Shown here in pieces: positions 54,952 to 63,947 of a stretch of 64,000 nucleotides of DNA (positions are counted from its first letter, which is position 1; every line of letters starts with the position of its first letter). Origin of the DNA: Micromonospora terminaliae (GTDB lineage Bacteria; Actinomycetota; Actinomycetes; Mycobacteriales; Micromonosporaceae); the NCBI RefSeq assembly GCF_009671205.1, contig NZ_CP045309.1, forward strand, positions 3,162,001 through 3,226,000, written 5' to 3'. A program made the translations under genes and the position numbers. Under the pieces are notes generated by a model. The model was not told the origin of the DNA, did no database searches, and saw only the letters and a list, made by a program, of their open reading frames with translations.

Positions 54952-56145
54952 ATGAAACTGCGACGATGGATAACCGCCGGCGCGGTCGCCGTGGCCACCG
55001 CCGCCACCCTCAGCAGCGTGCCGGCCACAGCCGGCCGCCCCTACGACCCGGCCGACCAGAGCCTGCGCACCCTCGCGCAGCGCCACGGCCTGGCCATCGG
55101 CACGGCCGTCGACATGGCCGCCCTCGACGACCCCGCCGACCCGCGGTACCGCCAGCTCGCCGCGTCGGAGTTCTCCACGGTCACCGCCGAGAACGTGATG
55201 AAGTGGGAGAGCCTGGAGCCGACCCGCGGCACCTACAACTGGGGGCCCGCCGACCGGCTCCTCGCCTTCGCCGAGCAGAACAACCAGCGCGTACGCGGGC
55301 ACGTCCTGGTCTGGCACAACCAGCTGCCCGGCTGGCTGACCAGCGGTGTGGCCGACGGCTCCATCAGCGACACCGAGCTGCGCGACATCCTGCGCCGGCA
55401 CATCACCGCCGTGGTCACCCACTTCAAGGGCCGGATCTGGCAGTGGGACGTGGTCAACGAGGCGGTCAGCGACCCCTGGGACACCCCGTCGACCCTGCAC
55501 TACAAGGGGTTCTGGGCCGAGCACCTCGGCCCCGGCTACATCGCCGACGCCTTCCGGTGGGCCCGCGCGGCCGACCCGCACGCGCTGCTGTTCTACAACG
55601 ACTACAACATCGAGGCCTTCGGCTCGCGGGATCCCGCGAACGACAAGACCCAGTTCGTGTACGACATGGCCAAGAGCCTGCTGGCGCAGCGCGTACCGAT
55701 CGACGGCATCGGCAGCCAGGGCCACCTCGGCACCCAGTACGGCAACTTCGACACCTTCCAGGTCGCCGAGGCGCTGCGGAGATTCGCCGGGCTGGGGCTG
55801 GCCACGGCGTTCACCGAGGTCGACGTGCGCAGCCAGCTCACCGAGGGGGTCCAGGCCGGTGACTCCAACGAGATCAACCCGCGCCTGCAGGCCTCCGCGG
55901 CGAACTTCAGCGCGCTGCTGAGGGCCTGCCTGGCCGAGAAGCACTGCCTGTCGTTCACCGTCTGGGGATTCACCGACAAGCACTCCTGGGTGCCCGGCTG
56001 GTTCTCCGACCCGCCGGAGGGCCTGGCCACCATCTACGACGAGAACTACCAGCCCAAGCGGGCGTACCAGGAGATGAAGGCCGACCTCGTCTACAGTGGC
56101 CCGCCGTACGTCCTGCCGCGCGTGCCGCAGCGGCCGCGCCGCTAG
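54952..56145 (+). CDS. Secreted GH10 endo-1,4-beta-xylanase
   Basis: A 397-aa enzyme. The signal peptide (MKLRRWITAGAVAVATAATLSSVPATA) is followed by the GH10 barrel. VTAENVMKWESLEP and GHVLVWHNQLPGWL line the active site; acid/base Glu170 is in WQWDVVNEAV and nucleophile Glu289 in ATAFTEVDV; FTVWGFTDKHSWVPG is the final signature. No carbohydrate-binding module follows. It cleaves substituted xylans that GH11 tolerates poorly. GGAGGAAAG precedes the ATG. It is divergent from a LacI regulator. Confidence 0.96.
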   Translation: MKLRRWITAGAVAVATAATLSSVPATAGRPYDPADQSLRTLAQRHGLAIGTAVDMAALDDPADPRYRQLAASEFSTVTAENVMKWESLEPTRGTYNWGPADRLLAFAEQNNQRVRGHVLVWHNQLPGWLTSGVADGSISDTELRDILRRHITAVVTHFKGRIWQWDVVNEAVSDPWDTPSTLHYKGFWAEHLGPGYIADAFRWARAADPHALLFYNDYNIEAFGSRDPANDKTQFVYDMAKSLLAQRVPIDGIGSQGHLGTQYGNFDTFQVAEALRRFAGLGLATAFTEVDVRSQLTEGVQAGDSNEINPRLQASAANFSALLRACLAEKHCLSFTVWGFTDKHSWVPGWFSDPPEGLATIYDENYQPKRAYQEMKADLVYSGPPYVLPRVPQRPRR

Positions 56146-56155
56146 CCGCGGAGGG

Positions 56156-56195
56156 TCCGGGGCGGGGCCGGTCGGTCGACCGGTCGCGCCCCGGA
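56156..56195 (+). terminator. Stem-loop after the GH10 xylanase
   Basis: TCCGGGGCG (56156-56164) pairs with CGCCCCGGA (56187-56195), and the intervening bases contain a further self-pairing CCGGTC/GACCGG stem. It lies 10 nt after the stop, between convergent genes. Confidence 0.65.
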
Positions 56196-56208
56196 TCGCC
56201 TCAGGTGC

Positions 56209-56670
56209 TCAGCGGTGCCGGCCGGCGCGGAGCATCTCGATCGTCTTCGTGACGCGCTGCGCCCGCGTGGCCTCCCGCTTGGCCTCGCCCACCCAGCGGA
56301 CGAACTCCTTGCGGTGCGAGGGGGCCAGCGCCTCGAACGCCGCCCGCGCCGGTGCGTCGCCGGCGAGCGCGGCGGCCAGGTCCTCGGGCACCTCGACGGT
56401 ACGGGGCTCCGCGTCGGCGGCGACGGCCACCTCGTACGCCGACCCGATGCTCACCCCGGCCTGCTCCCGCGCCGCGCGGGACAGCCCGATCAGGTTCTCG
56501 CCGCCCATCCGGGCCAGCCGCAGCGGCAGCGTCACCCCGTTGACGTGCACGCGCACGGGGAACGTCCGGCGCCCCTCCCCCACGACGGACACCTGCTCGT
56601 CGGTCAGTACGAACGCTCCCGCCGGACCGCGCTGCTCCAACGTCAACGTCACGGTGAGGGTCTCGGCCAT
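56209..56670 (-). CDS. DUF1905/YdeI-like protein
   Basis: A 153-aa protein. The N-terminal half is a DUF1905 beta-barrel (GEGRRTFPVRVHVNGVTLPLRLARMGGENLIGLSRAAREQAGVSIGSAYEVAVAAD). The C-terminal half is the YdeI/OmpD-associated segment (VPEDLAAALAGDAPARAAFEALAPSHRKEFVRWVGEAKREATRAQRVTKTIEMLRAG). The family has been linked to stress and antimicrobial-peptide tolerance, but its mechanism is unknown. The ATG lies 6 nt after TACGAT (56682-56677), leaderless. A TACC-N4-GGTA dyad is just upstream. Confidence 0.85.
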   Translation of the reverse strand: MAETLTVTLTLEQRGPAGAFVLTDEQVSVVGEGRRTFPVRVHVNGVTLPLRLARMGGENLIGLSRAAREQAGVSIGSAYEVAVAADAEPRTVEVPEDLAAALAGDAPARAAFEALAPSHRKEFVRWVGEAKREATRAQRVTKTIEMLRAGRHR

Positions 56671-56686
56671 GCCGCCATCGTAGTAT

Positions 56687-56698
56687 TACCAATCGGTA
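56687..56698. promoter_or_regulatory. TACC-AATC-GGTA dyad in a 42-bp divergent promoter
   Basis: The 4-bp-arm dyad sits in the 42-bp gap between the DUF1905 and FAD-oxidase genes. TetR-family repressors often use sites of this shape. The gap is so short that a bound protein would affect both promoters. Confidence 0.45.
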
Positions 56699-56712
56699 GG
56701 TTCGGTGATCGG

Positions 56713-58326
56713 ATGGATACCGGCATGACCATGGCCGACACGGCGGCCGCGAGCCGCACCGCCCGCGCCCGCTCCTGGTGGGGCTGGGGCTGGGCGGACG
56801 AACACCCCGACGACGCCGCCTGCGCGGCGCTGGGGGCACTCCTGCCCGGCACGCTCGCGCGCCCGCTCCCCGTACCCCGGGTCGCCGACCTGCGGATCGC
56901 CCGGCCCGCCGTCGAGCCGCCACCGAGCCTCGCGCACCTGGTCACCGACGACCCCGAGGCGCGCGCCGCGCACGCCATGGGCAAGGCGTACCGGGACGTG
57001 ATCCGCGCGCTGCGCGGCCGTCCCGGGCGGATACCCGACCTGGTCGCCCGGCCGGCGGACGACCAGGACGTGGCCGACCTCCTGGAGTGGGCCGGCGGCC
57101 GCGGCGTGGCCGTGATCCCCTACGGCGGGGGCTCCTCGGTGACCGGGGGCGTGGAGTACCGCGGCGACGCGCACCGGGCCGTGCTGTCCCTCGACCTGAC
57201 CACGATGGACCGGGTGTGGGAGGTCGACCCCGAGAGCCGGGCCGCCCGCATCCAGGCCGGCGTCCTCGGCCCGCCGCTGGAGAACCAGCTCCGGCCGCAC
57301 GGCCTGACGCTGCGGCACTTCCCGCAGAGCTTCGAGTTCTCCACGCTCGGCGGCTGGCTCGCCACCCGGGCCGGCGGCCACTACGCCACCGTCCACACGC
57401 ACATCGACGACTTCGTCCAGTCCCTGCGGGTGGTCACCCCGGCCGGCGCCGGCACGTCGTGGCAGGTGCCCGCATCCGGCGCGGGACCGTCTCCGGACCG
57501 GCTGTTCCTCGGGTCCGAGGGTGCCCTGGGCGTCATCACCGAGGCGTGGATGCGGCTGCAGGAGCGCCCCCACCACAGGGCCTCCGCGTCGGTCCGTTTC
57601 GCCGACTTCGGTGCCGCGCTGCGCGCGGTCCGGGCGATCGCCCAGTCCGGCCTCTCCCCCGCCAACTGCCGGCTGCTCGACCCCGGCGAGGCCGCGCTGT
57701 CCGGCGCCGCCCGGGACGGCTCGTCCCTGCTCGTCCTCGGCTTCGAGTCGGCTGCCGTACCGGTGGACGCCGCGCTCGCTCAGGCGCTGGACCTGGCCCG
57801 CGCACACGGTGGGACGCCCTCCTCCGGCGCGGGGCCCCGGGGCGACGAGGCGGTCGACGCCTGGCGCGCCGCGTTCCTCCGGATGCCGTACCTGCGGGAC
57901 GGCCTCGCCCGGATGGGAGCCGTCGTCGAGACCTTCGAGACGGCCGCCACCTGGACCCGGCTTCCGGCCCTGATCGACGCGGTCCGTGCCGAGGTCGGCG
58001 CGGCCGCACGCGCCGCCACCGGCCATCCCGCCACCGTCAACTGCCGCCTCACGCACGTCTATCCCGACGGAGCGGCGCCCTACTTCACCGTGCTGGCCGG
58101 CGGCCGTCCCGGCGACGAGGTCGCCGTCTGGGACCACCTCAAGGACGTCGCGACCGACGTCCTCCACCGCCATCACGCCACCATCACCCACCACCACGCC
58201 GTCGGCCGCGACCACCGCCCCGGCTACGACCGGCAGCGCCCGGAGCCGTTCGCCCTGGCCCTGCGTGCCGCCAAGACCGCGCTCGATCCCCAGGGCATCC
58301 TCAATCCCGGCGTGCTCGTGGACTGA
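56713..58326 (+). CDS. FAD-linked oxidase (alkyl-DHAP synthase/glycolate oxidase-like)
   Basis: A 537-aa PCMH-type FAD enzyme. After an N-terminal segment with WWGWGWADEH, the FAD domain shows VIPYGGGSSVTGGVEYRG, LSLDLTTMDRVWEVDPESRAARIQAG and STLGGWLATRAGGHYAT. The C-terminal cap ends AAKTALDPQGILNPGVLVD. THHHAVGRDHRPG resembles the active-site His cluster of alkyldihydroxyacetone-phosphate synthases. An ether-lipid role is possible but other 2-hydroxyacid oxidations are equally likely. The ATG at 56713 is the first of three close ATGs. Confidence 0.87.
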   Translation: MDTGMTMADTAAASRTARARSWWGWGWADEHPDDAACAALGALLPGTLARPLPVPRVADLRIARPAVEPPPSLAHLVTDDPEARAAHAMGKAYRDVIRALRGRPGRIPDLVARPADDQDVADLLEWAGGRGVAVIPYGGGSSVTGGVEYRGDAHRAVLSLDLTTMDRVWEVDPESRAARIQAGVLGPPLENQLRPHGLTLRHFPQSFEFSTLGGWLATRAGGHYATVHTHIDDFVQSLRVVTPAGAGTSWQVPASGAGPSPDRLFLGSEGALGVITEAWMRLQERPHHRASASVRFADFGAALRAVRAIAQSGLSPANCRLLDPGEAALSGAARDGSSLLVLGFESAAVPVDAALAQALDLARAHGGTPSSGAGPRGDEAVDAWRAAFLRMPYLRDGLARMGAVVETFETAATWTRLPALIDAVRAEVGAAARAATGHPATVNCRLTHVYPDGAAPYFTVLAGGRPGDEVAVWDHLKDVATDVLHRHHATITHHHAVGRDHRPGYDRQRPEPFALALRAAKTALDPQGILNPGVLVD

Positions 58327-58335
58327 GCCGCGCTC

Positions 58336-59262
58336 CTAGTCCGATCGCGCGGTGGCGGCGGCGGCGCGATAGGCGCGCGGCGAGAGACCGATGGTGCGTT
58401 TGAAGGCGACGCTGAAGGCGCTCTCCGAGCCGTACCCCACGTCCCGGGCGATGGTGGCGACGGTGCCGTCACCGCGGCGGATGCGGTCGGCGGCCAGTTC
58501 GATGCGCCACGCGGTGAGGTATTCCAGCGGGCCCTGCCCGACCACCTGCTTGAACCGGGCCGCCAGGGTGGAGCGGGCCACGGCCGCGGTGCGCGCCAGT
58601 TCGGCGACCGTCCAGGGGTGGGCGGGCCGGGCGTGCATCCGTCGCAGGACGGTCGCCACCGTGGGGTCGGTCAGGCCGGCCAACCAGCCCGAGGAGGTAC
58701 GGCCGGCCTCCCCCGCGAGGTAGAGGCGCAGGATCCGCACCAGCATGACGATCGCCAGGTGCTCGGCGACGAGCCGGGCCCCCGCCGCGTTCCGCTGCAG
58801 TTCCGTGTCGATCTCCTCGACCGCCCGCCGCACGGCCGCGGCCTCGGGCGTCCCGGCCGCCACGTGGATGACCGGCGGCAGGCCGTCCAGCAGCAGCGCC
58901 TGGGCGCGGTCGCTGAACGTGAACGCGCCCCCGACGAGGAACACCTCGTCGCCGGCCCCGGCCCGGGCCACGCCGTCGACGGCCGCGGCGAACCGGGGGC
59001 CCGCCGGTTCGGCCGGCAGCTCCAGGTCGCTGGCCAGGGTGAACGCGACCGGCCGGGTCAGCAGGAAGCAGTCCCCCTCCCGGAGCCTGAGGGGATCGGC
59101 CACCCCGTCCACCCGGAGCCAGCAGGTCCCGCGGCGGACGACGTTGAACTTCACCCCGGCGGGTGGGTCGAACCGGAGCGCCCACGGCCCTCCGGCCGCC
59201 AGGGCGGCGGACAGGCGGCTCGTCGCCCCGATCAGGGACAGCACGTCCTCCAACGGGTCCAC
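58336..59262 (-). CDS. AraC-family regulator with cupin-6 sensor domain
   Basis: A 308-aa regulator. The N-terminal cupin_6 domain (DPLEDVLSLIG...GVKFNVVRRGTCWLRVDG...LREGDCFLLTRP) is followed by the AraC HTH (TVAELARTAAVARSTLAARFKQVVGQGPLEYLTAWRIELAADRI, then VGYGSESAFSVAFKRTIGLSPRAYR). GTG 59262 is preferred because GAGAGGGG lies 5-6 nt upstream; GTG 59268 is the longer option. It is divergent from an SDR gene, its likely target. Confidence 0.9.
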   Translation of the reverse strand: MDPLEDVLSLIGATSRLSAALAAGGPWALRFDPPAGVKFNVVRRGTCWLRVDGVADPLRLREGDCFLLTRPVAFTLASDLELPAEPAGPRFAAAVDGVARAGAGDEVFLVGGAFTFSDRAQALLLDGLPPVIHVAAGTPEAAAVRRAVEEIDTELQRNAAGARLVAEHLAIVMLVRILRLYLAGEAGRTSSGWLAGLTDPTVATVLRRMHARPAHPWTVAELARTAAVARSTLAARFKQVVGQGPLEYLTAWRIELAADRIRRGDGTVATIARDVGYGSESAFSVAFKRTIGLSPRAYRAAAATARSD

Positions 59263-59304
59263 GCGCACCCCTCTCGGACGCTGGCTAAACTTCTGCGGAC
59301 GCCA

Positions 59305-59314
59305 AACTATAGTT
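59305..59314. promoter_or_regulatory. AACTATAGTT palindrome in the AraC / SDR promoter
   Basis: A rare AT-rich 10-bp perfect palindrome in the 83-bp divergent gap. It is upstream of the SDR -10 element TAGCGT (59333-59338) and may be the regulator's site or a promoter element. Confidence 0.45.
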
Positions 59315-59345
59315 CGTCCAGTTCGCCGGTCGTAGCGTTGCCGTC

Positions 59346-60320
59346 ATGACCGAGAGCACACGCCTGACCACACCCTTCACCGCCCGCGCCACCGCCGACG
59401 AGATCATCGCCGGCGTCGACCTCACCGGGCACCGCATGATCGTCACCGGGGGCGCCTCCGGCATCGGCCGGGAGACCGTACGCGCCCTCGCCCGCGCCGG
59501 CGCGGAGGTCACCGTGGCGACCCGCGACCCCGCCCGCGCGGAGGACCTCGTGGCCGAGTTCACCGGCCCCGGCCCGGGCACGGTCCGGGCCCTCGCGCTC
59601 GACCTGGCCGACCTCGACTCCGTCGACGCCTTCGTGGCCGGGTGGACCGGACCGCTGCACGCCCTGATCGCGAACGCCGGAATCATGGCGGTCCCGGACC
59701 GCCGGCTGACCCCGGAGGGTTGGGAACTGCAGCTGGCCACCAACCACCTCGGCCACTTCGCGCTCGCCCGGGGCCTGCGCGACAGCCTCCGGTCCGCCGG
59801 CTCCGCCCGGGTCGTCGTGGTCAGCTCGGGCGCGCAACTGCGGGCCGGCATCGACTTCGACGACCCGCACTTCGCTCGCCGCCCGTACGACCCGTGGACC
59901 GCGTACAGCCAGTCGAAGACCGCCGACGTCCTCCTGGCCGTCGGCATCGCCCGCCGGTGGTCCGCCGACGGGATCACCGCCAACGCCCTGGCCCCGGGCG
60001 TCATCATCACCAACCTGCAACGCCACCTGAGCGAGGACACGCTGCGCTCCTTCGGAGTGACGACCGACGAGACGGGCGCCGTGGCCGTGCCGGACCACTA
60101 CAAGACCCCCGCCCAGGGCGCCGCCACCACGGTGCTGCTGGCCGCGTCGCCGCTGGTCGAGGGCGTCACCGGCCGCTACTTCGAGGACAACCAGGAGGCG
60201 GCGGTGGTCCCGGGCGGCCCGGAGCCGATGACCGGGGTGGCCGAGCACTCCGTGGACCCGGCCGCGGCGGACCGGCTCTGGACGTACGCCGAGGAAACCC
60301 TCGGCGCTCGCCGACGGTGA
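59346..60320 (+). CDS. Short-chain dehydrogenase/reductase
   Basis: A 324-aa SDR of the retinol-dehydrogenase/WWOX-like group. It has the NADP motif MIVTGGASGIGRETVRALARAGAEV, then ALIANAGIMA, catalytic Ser in VVVVSSGAQL, and YSQSKTADVLLAVGIARRW (Tyr-x3-Lys). It probably reduces a carbonyl compound. The ATG lies 7 nt after TAGCGT, so it is leaderless. Divergent from the AraC regulator; convergent with the GH27 gene. Confidence 0.92.
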   Translation: MTESTRLTTPFTARATADEIIAGVDLTGHRMIVTGGASGIGRETVRALARAGAEVTVATRDPARAEDLVAEFTGPGPGTVRALALDLADLDSVDAFVAGWTGPLHALIANAGIMAVPDRRLTPEGWELQLATNHLGHFALARGLRDSLRSAGSARVVVVSSGAQLRAGIDFDDPHFARRPYDPWTAYSQSKTADVLLAVGIARRWSADGITANALAPGVIITNLQRHLSEDTLRSFGVTTDETGAVAVPDHYKTPAQGAATTVLLAASPLVEGVTGRYFEDNQEAAVVPGGPEPMTGVAEHSVDPAAADRLWTYAEETLGARRR

Positions 60321-60377
60321 CCGGAAGGCGCAGCCCGGCCCGGCCGGCGTGAGCGGCCCGCCGCGGGCCGGCCGGAG

Positions 60378-62024
60378 CTACCGCAGTGTCCACCGCTGGT
60401 TCGCAGCGCCGGTGCAGGTCCAGAGGATCACGGTGGTGCCGTTGCCGGTGGCCGCGCCGTTGACGTCGAGGCAGAGGCCGGACTGCTGGCCCCGGACCGT
60501 GCCGTCGGAGTTGCGGGTCCAGCGCTGGTTGGCCCCGCCGTTGCAGTCCCAGATCTGCGCCTTGGCGCCCGCGGTGGCGTTCAGCGGCGCGTCCAGGCAC
60601 TTGCCCAGGGCCTGGAGGGTGTCCCCGTTGACCGTCCACCGCTGGTTGGCGCCACCGTTGCAGTCCCAGATGACCGGCTGCGTGCCGTTGGCGGTGGTGC
60701 TCTGGGGCACGTCCAGGCATCGACCGGAGGCGGCGCTGACCAGCGCGCCGCTGGTCGTCGGGGGCGGGGTGGTGGTGCCGCCGCCGCTGACCCGGTAGAC
60801 CGCGGTGCCGTGCGCGGGGACGCTGGCCGCGATGGTGCCGCTGGTGGTGCTAGTGGCGTTGGTCCACGCGTCGAGCAGGGTGAAGCTGCTGCCGCTCTTG
60901 CCGACGGCAGCGGCGGTGGTGGAGATCGTCGTGGTGCTGCTGCCCTGGTTGAACAGGGCCACCGCGACGTCACCGTTGGCCAGCGGCTTGGCGAGCACCC
61001 GGCGGGTGCCGTCGAAGGAGACCTGAGCGGCCTGCCGGCCGAGGATGTCCAGGTTGATCGCGATCAGGTTCCGGTTGGTCAGGATGCTCTGGGTGGCCGG
61101 CGTCATGGAACGGACGTCGTTGCCGGCGATCAGCGGCGACGCGAGCACCGCCCACATGGCGAAGTGGCTGCGCATCTCGGTGTCGGTCATGCCGCCCCGG
61201 CCGACCTCCATCATGTCGGGGTCGTTGAACGCGCCCGGGCGTGCGTACCCGGCCAGGGGCACGGTGACGTTGATGATGTTCTGGACGCCCATCGGGTAGC
61301 CGTTGGTCTGGCCGGTGTCCCAGGCGTTGGTGATGTCCTCGGTGGTCCGCCACATGTTGGCCACGTCGCCCCAGTCGCGCTGCGGGCCGGTCTTGGCGTG
61401 GATGCTGTTCGGGTTGATGCTGTACACGATGGGCCGGCCGGTCGCCGCGAGCGCGTCGCGCATCTTGGCGAAGGTCGCCACCTGCTGGTCGATGGTGCCG
61501 TTGGGCGAGCACCAGTCGTACTTGAGGAAGTCCACGCCCCACGCGGCGAACTGCCGGGCGTCCTGCGCCTCGTGGCCCTGGCTGCCGGTGGCGCCCGGGT
61601 AGGAGTTGAAGTACTGCGCGCAGGTCCGGTCGACCGGAACCTGGTAGAGGCCGAATTTCAGGCCCTTTCCGTGCAGGTAGTCGCCGAGCGCCCGCATGCC
61701 GCTGGGGAACCGGCCGGGGTCGCCCTGGAGGTTGCCGGCGGAGTCGCGGTTGGGGTTGAACCAGCAGTCGTCGACGACGACGTACTGGTAGCCGGCGTCG
61801 CGCATGCCGCTGGCGACGATGGCGTCCGCGGTCTGCCGGATCAGGGTCTCGTTGATGTTGCAGCCGAACGAGTTCCAACTGTTCCAGCCCATCGGTGGGG
61901 TGCGGGCGACCCCGTTCTCCAGGGCCAGGGCGGTGTCCGGGCGCAGTCCGGTCAGGGTGCCGGCCAGCAGCAGGCCGGCCGCGAGGCCAGCGGCCCAGCG
62001 GCGGCCCGAGGCGAACGGTCTCAT
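60378..62024 (-). CDS. Secreted GH27 alpha-galactosidase-like enzyme with ricin-type (CBM13) domain
   Basis: A 548-aa enzyme. The signal peptide ends near ALA-LE at about residue 35. The GH27 barrel has MGWNSWNSFGC, VVVDDCWF, nucleophile Asp170 in VDFLKYDWCS and acid/base Asp268 in AFNDPDMMEVG. A beta-sandwich follows, then a threonine-rich linker and a ricin B-type beta-trefoil (about 420-548) with three QxW repeats (GGANQRWT twice, GAANQRWT once). Action on alpha-galactosyl or beta-L-arabinopyranosyl side chains fits the xylan setting. GAAGGAGATCC precedes the ATG. Probably co-transcribed with the CE1 gene upstream. Confidence 0.94.
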   Translation of the reverse strand: MRPFASGRRWAAGLAAGLLLAGTLTGLRPDTALALENGVARTPPMGWNSWNSFGCNINETLIRQTADAIVASGMRDAGYQYVVVDDCWFNPNRDSAGNLQGDPGRFPSGMRALGDYLHGKGLKFGLYQVPVDRTCAQYFNSYPGATGSQGHEAQDARQFAAWGVDFLKYDWCSPNGTIDQQVATFAKMRDALAATGRPIVYSINPNSIHAKTGPQRDWGDVANMWRTTEDITNAWDTGQTNGYPMGVQNIINVTVPLAGYARPGAFNDPDMMEVGRGGMTDTEMRSHFAMWAVLASPLIAGNDVRSMTPATQSILTNRNLIAINLDILGRQAAQVSFDGTRRVLAKPLANGDVAVALFNQGSSTTTISTTAAAVGKSGSSFTLLDAWTNATSTTSGTIAASVPAHGTAVYRVSGGGTTTPPPTTSGALVSAASGRCLDVPQSTTANGTQPVIWDCNGGANQRWTVNGDTLQALGKCLDAPLNATAGAKAQIWDCNGGANQRWTRNSDGTVRGQQSGLCLDVNGAATGNGTTVILWTCTGAANQRWTLR

Positions 62025-62050
62025 CGGATCTCCTTCCGTGGCGGCGTACG

Positions 62051-62066
62051 CCGTCACAGGTGACGG
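62051..62066. promoter_or_regulatory. CCGTCAC-AG-GTGACGG dyad between CE1 and GH27 genes
   Basis: A 7-bp-arm inverted repeat lies 27 bp before the GH27 ATG in the 164-bp gap. It could be an operator or an mRNA hairpin that adjusts expression of the second gene. Confidence 0.4.
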
Positions 62067-62188
62067 TCCGGCCGGCGGTCGGCGCTGCGCCGGCGGCGGG
62101 ACGGTGGTGGGTTGGTGGGGCTCCGTCCGTCCCGGCCCGGGGCGGTCGGTCCCGCGCCCGGGCCGGACGGGCTCGGCCGGTCGTCGCC

Positions 62189-63496
62189 TCAGGCGACGGT
62201 GCAGGCCGCGCCGTTGAGGGTGAACGAGCCGGGCTTGGCGGTGTCGCCGGTGTGCGTGGCCTGGAAGCCGATGCTCATCGAGGCGTTGGGGGCCAGGGTG
62301 GCGTTGTAGCCGACGTTGCGGGCCGTCACCTGCCCGGAGGTGGGCGAGTAGGTGGCGTTCCAGCCGGAGACGATGCTCTGGCCGCCGGGCAGGGTGAAGG
62401 CCAGGGACCACCCGTTGATCGTGCTGCTGCCGGTGTTGGTGATGGTGATGTCCTCGGTCAGGCCGTTGTTCCACGCGTTGACCGCAGCGCTCACCCGGCA
62501 GGCCCCGCCACCCGGCGACGGGGTGGTGGGGTCGGGCGACGGGGTGGTCGGGCTCGGCGATGGGGTGCTGCCCTCGAACTGGGTGAAGAAGGACCAGACC
62601 AGGCCGGGCACCCAGGTCCGGGTGCCGCTGTCCCCGGTCGCGCCGTCCTGCGGGGCGGCGATGTGCCCCTCGTCGAACGCCGCCCACACCACCGGGTGCC
62701 CGGTGGAGCAGCCCGAGTAGGTGGTCACCCGGTGGGTGAGGCTCCCCTGGGACGGCTCCGGCGGGCTCTGCGCGGTGCAGCCGTTGTTACGGACGAACCG
62801 GTCCCGCAGCGCGCGGCCGCCGGAGATGTTGAGCACCCCGTCGCGGATGCCGTGCACCCCGAGGTACGCGACCGGCTGGCTGCCGCCGCTGCAACCGCTG
62901 AGCAGCCCGCCGGACTGGACCGCGACCGCCCGGAAGACGGTGGGGCGGGCGCAGGCGATGGCGTGGCTCATGGCGCCGCCGTAGCTGAAGCCGACCGCGA
63001 AGCGCTGCGTCGTGTCGACGCACAGGCCGGCGTCGAGCTGGCGGATCATGTCGTCGACGAAGGTGAGGTCCTCCCCGTTGGAGTTCGCCCAGCCGTTGTT
63101 GAGGCCCTGCGGCGCCACGAAGATGGTGCTGTTGTTCGCCAGTCGCAGCAGGCCGTAGTAGGACCAGACGTCGCGCTGCACGGTCTGTCCGGTGGCCACG
63201 TCGGTGGCGGTGCCGTTCAGCCAGTGGAACCCGAAGACCACCCGGTAGGGATGGTTGCTGTCGTAGTTGTCGGGGACCTTGAGGAGGTAGCTGCGGGTCC
63301 TGCCGCTGCTCTGGATCGAGTGGGTACCGCTGGCCAGGGTGGGTGCCCGGCCGCAGCCGGCGGTCGCCGCGGCGGCGCCGACGTCGGCGGCCGCGGCGCT
63401 CGCGCCGAGGCCGCCACTCCACGCGGTGGCGGTCGCCGTCGCCGCGACGAGCGCCGCGACGGCGAATGCGCCGAGGAGGGATCTGGTTCCAACCAT
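62189..63496 (-). CDS. Secreted CE1/PHB-depolymerase-like esterase with CBM2
   Basis: A 435-aa enzyme. The signal region (about 1-38) is followed by an alpha/beta-hydrolase domain of the feruloyl/acetylxylan esterase-PHB depolymerase family: SYLLKVPDNYDSNHPYRVVFGFHWLNG, nucleophile Ser171 in VGFSYGGAMSHAIACARP, then GVHGIRDGVLN and the catalytic His in FDEGHIAAP. A PSP/T linker leads to a C-terminal CBM2 (about 335-435). It should remove acyl or feruloyl groups from xylan. GGGAG precedes the ATG. The upstream promoter carries a LacI-type site. Confidence 0.93.
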   Translation of the reverse strand: MVGTRSLLGAFAVAALVAATATATAWSGGLGASAAAADVGAAAATAGCGRAPTLASGTHSIQSSGRTRSYLLKVPDNYDSNHPYRVVFGFHWLNGTATDVATGQTVQRDVWSYYGLLRLANNSTIFVAPQGLNNGWANSNGEDLTFVDDMIRQLDAGLCVDTTQRFAVGFSYGGAMSHAIACARPTVFRAVAVQSGGLLSGCSGGSQPVAYLGVHGIRDGVLNISGGRALRDRFVRNNGCTAQSPPEPSQGSLTHRVTTYSGCSTGHPVVWAAFDEGHIAAPQDGATGDSGTRTWVPGLVWSFFTQFEGSTPSPSPTTPSPDPTTPSPGGGACRVSAAVNAWNNGLTEDITITNTGSSTINGWSLAFTLPGGQSIVSGWNATYSPTSGQVTARNVGYNATLAPNASMSIGFQATHTGDTAKPGSFTLNGAACTVA

Positions 63497-63757
63497 CGGG
63501 GTGACTCCCTTCGCCGCGCTGGGCGGCGTAGCTGGGTGGGGAATGGCCCGGCAGGTCCGCCACCGCACCGCCACCGGCCGGGGCCCGGTCCGGTAGCCGG
63601 ACGCGGGACCATGGCGGCCGGGCGTACGCCGTCAGGGCTCTCGTCGGTCGGAGCCGAGCCGGCGGCGCTCGCCGCCCGGCGGAGGTGTGGCGACCTGCCG
63701 CGTCGCCTGATCGCAGCCCGATCGACCCGCGCGAATGGCCCGTCGCTCCCGAGCGAC
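63497..63757. other. Leader region of the CE1-GH27 operon, no gene seen
   Basis: 261 bp of GC-rich leader between the CE1 ATG and the predicted -10 (63763-63758). No credible ORF with a ribosome site is found on either strand. The long 5' leader is noteworthy but shows no recognised riboswitch. Confidence 0.5.
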
Positions 63758-63786
63758 AAGCTATCGTGTGAGCGATAACATCGCAA
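63758..63786 (-). promoter_or_regulatory. Promoter of the CE1-GH27 operon with LacI-type half-sites
   Basis: On the minus strand, -35 TTGCGA (63786-63781) and -10 TAGCTT (63763-63758) are exactly 17 bp apart. The spacer holds TATCG (63762-63766) and CGATA (63773-63777), the same half-sites found at the bxlE promoter and the right-edge palindrome. Repression by a LacI-family protein is inferred. Confidence 0.7.
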
Positions 63787-63947
63787 TACATGAATGCCCG
63801 CGACGGCTCGGCCGGCACCGTCAAGCCCGACCGCAGCCTGGTGACGGAAGGACCTGGAGACGGAGCCACGCGCGGAAACGCAGTGGTGACCAACGGCCTC
63901 CTGCACGAGAAGGTCCTCGCCCGGCTCGCCGGCGTCCAGAAGACCCG

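Noticed and set aside
62051..62066. Terminator between the CE1 and GH27 genes
   Set aside because: The stem is only 7 bp with a 2-nt loop, which cannot form as a tight hairpin, so it is listed as a dyad of unknown role rather than a terminator.
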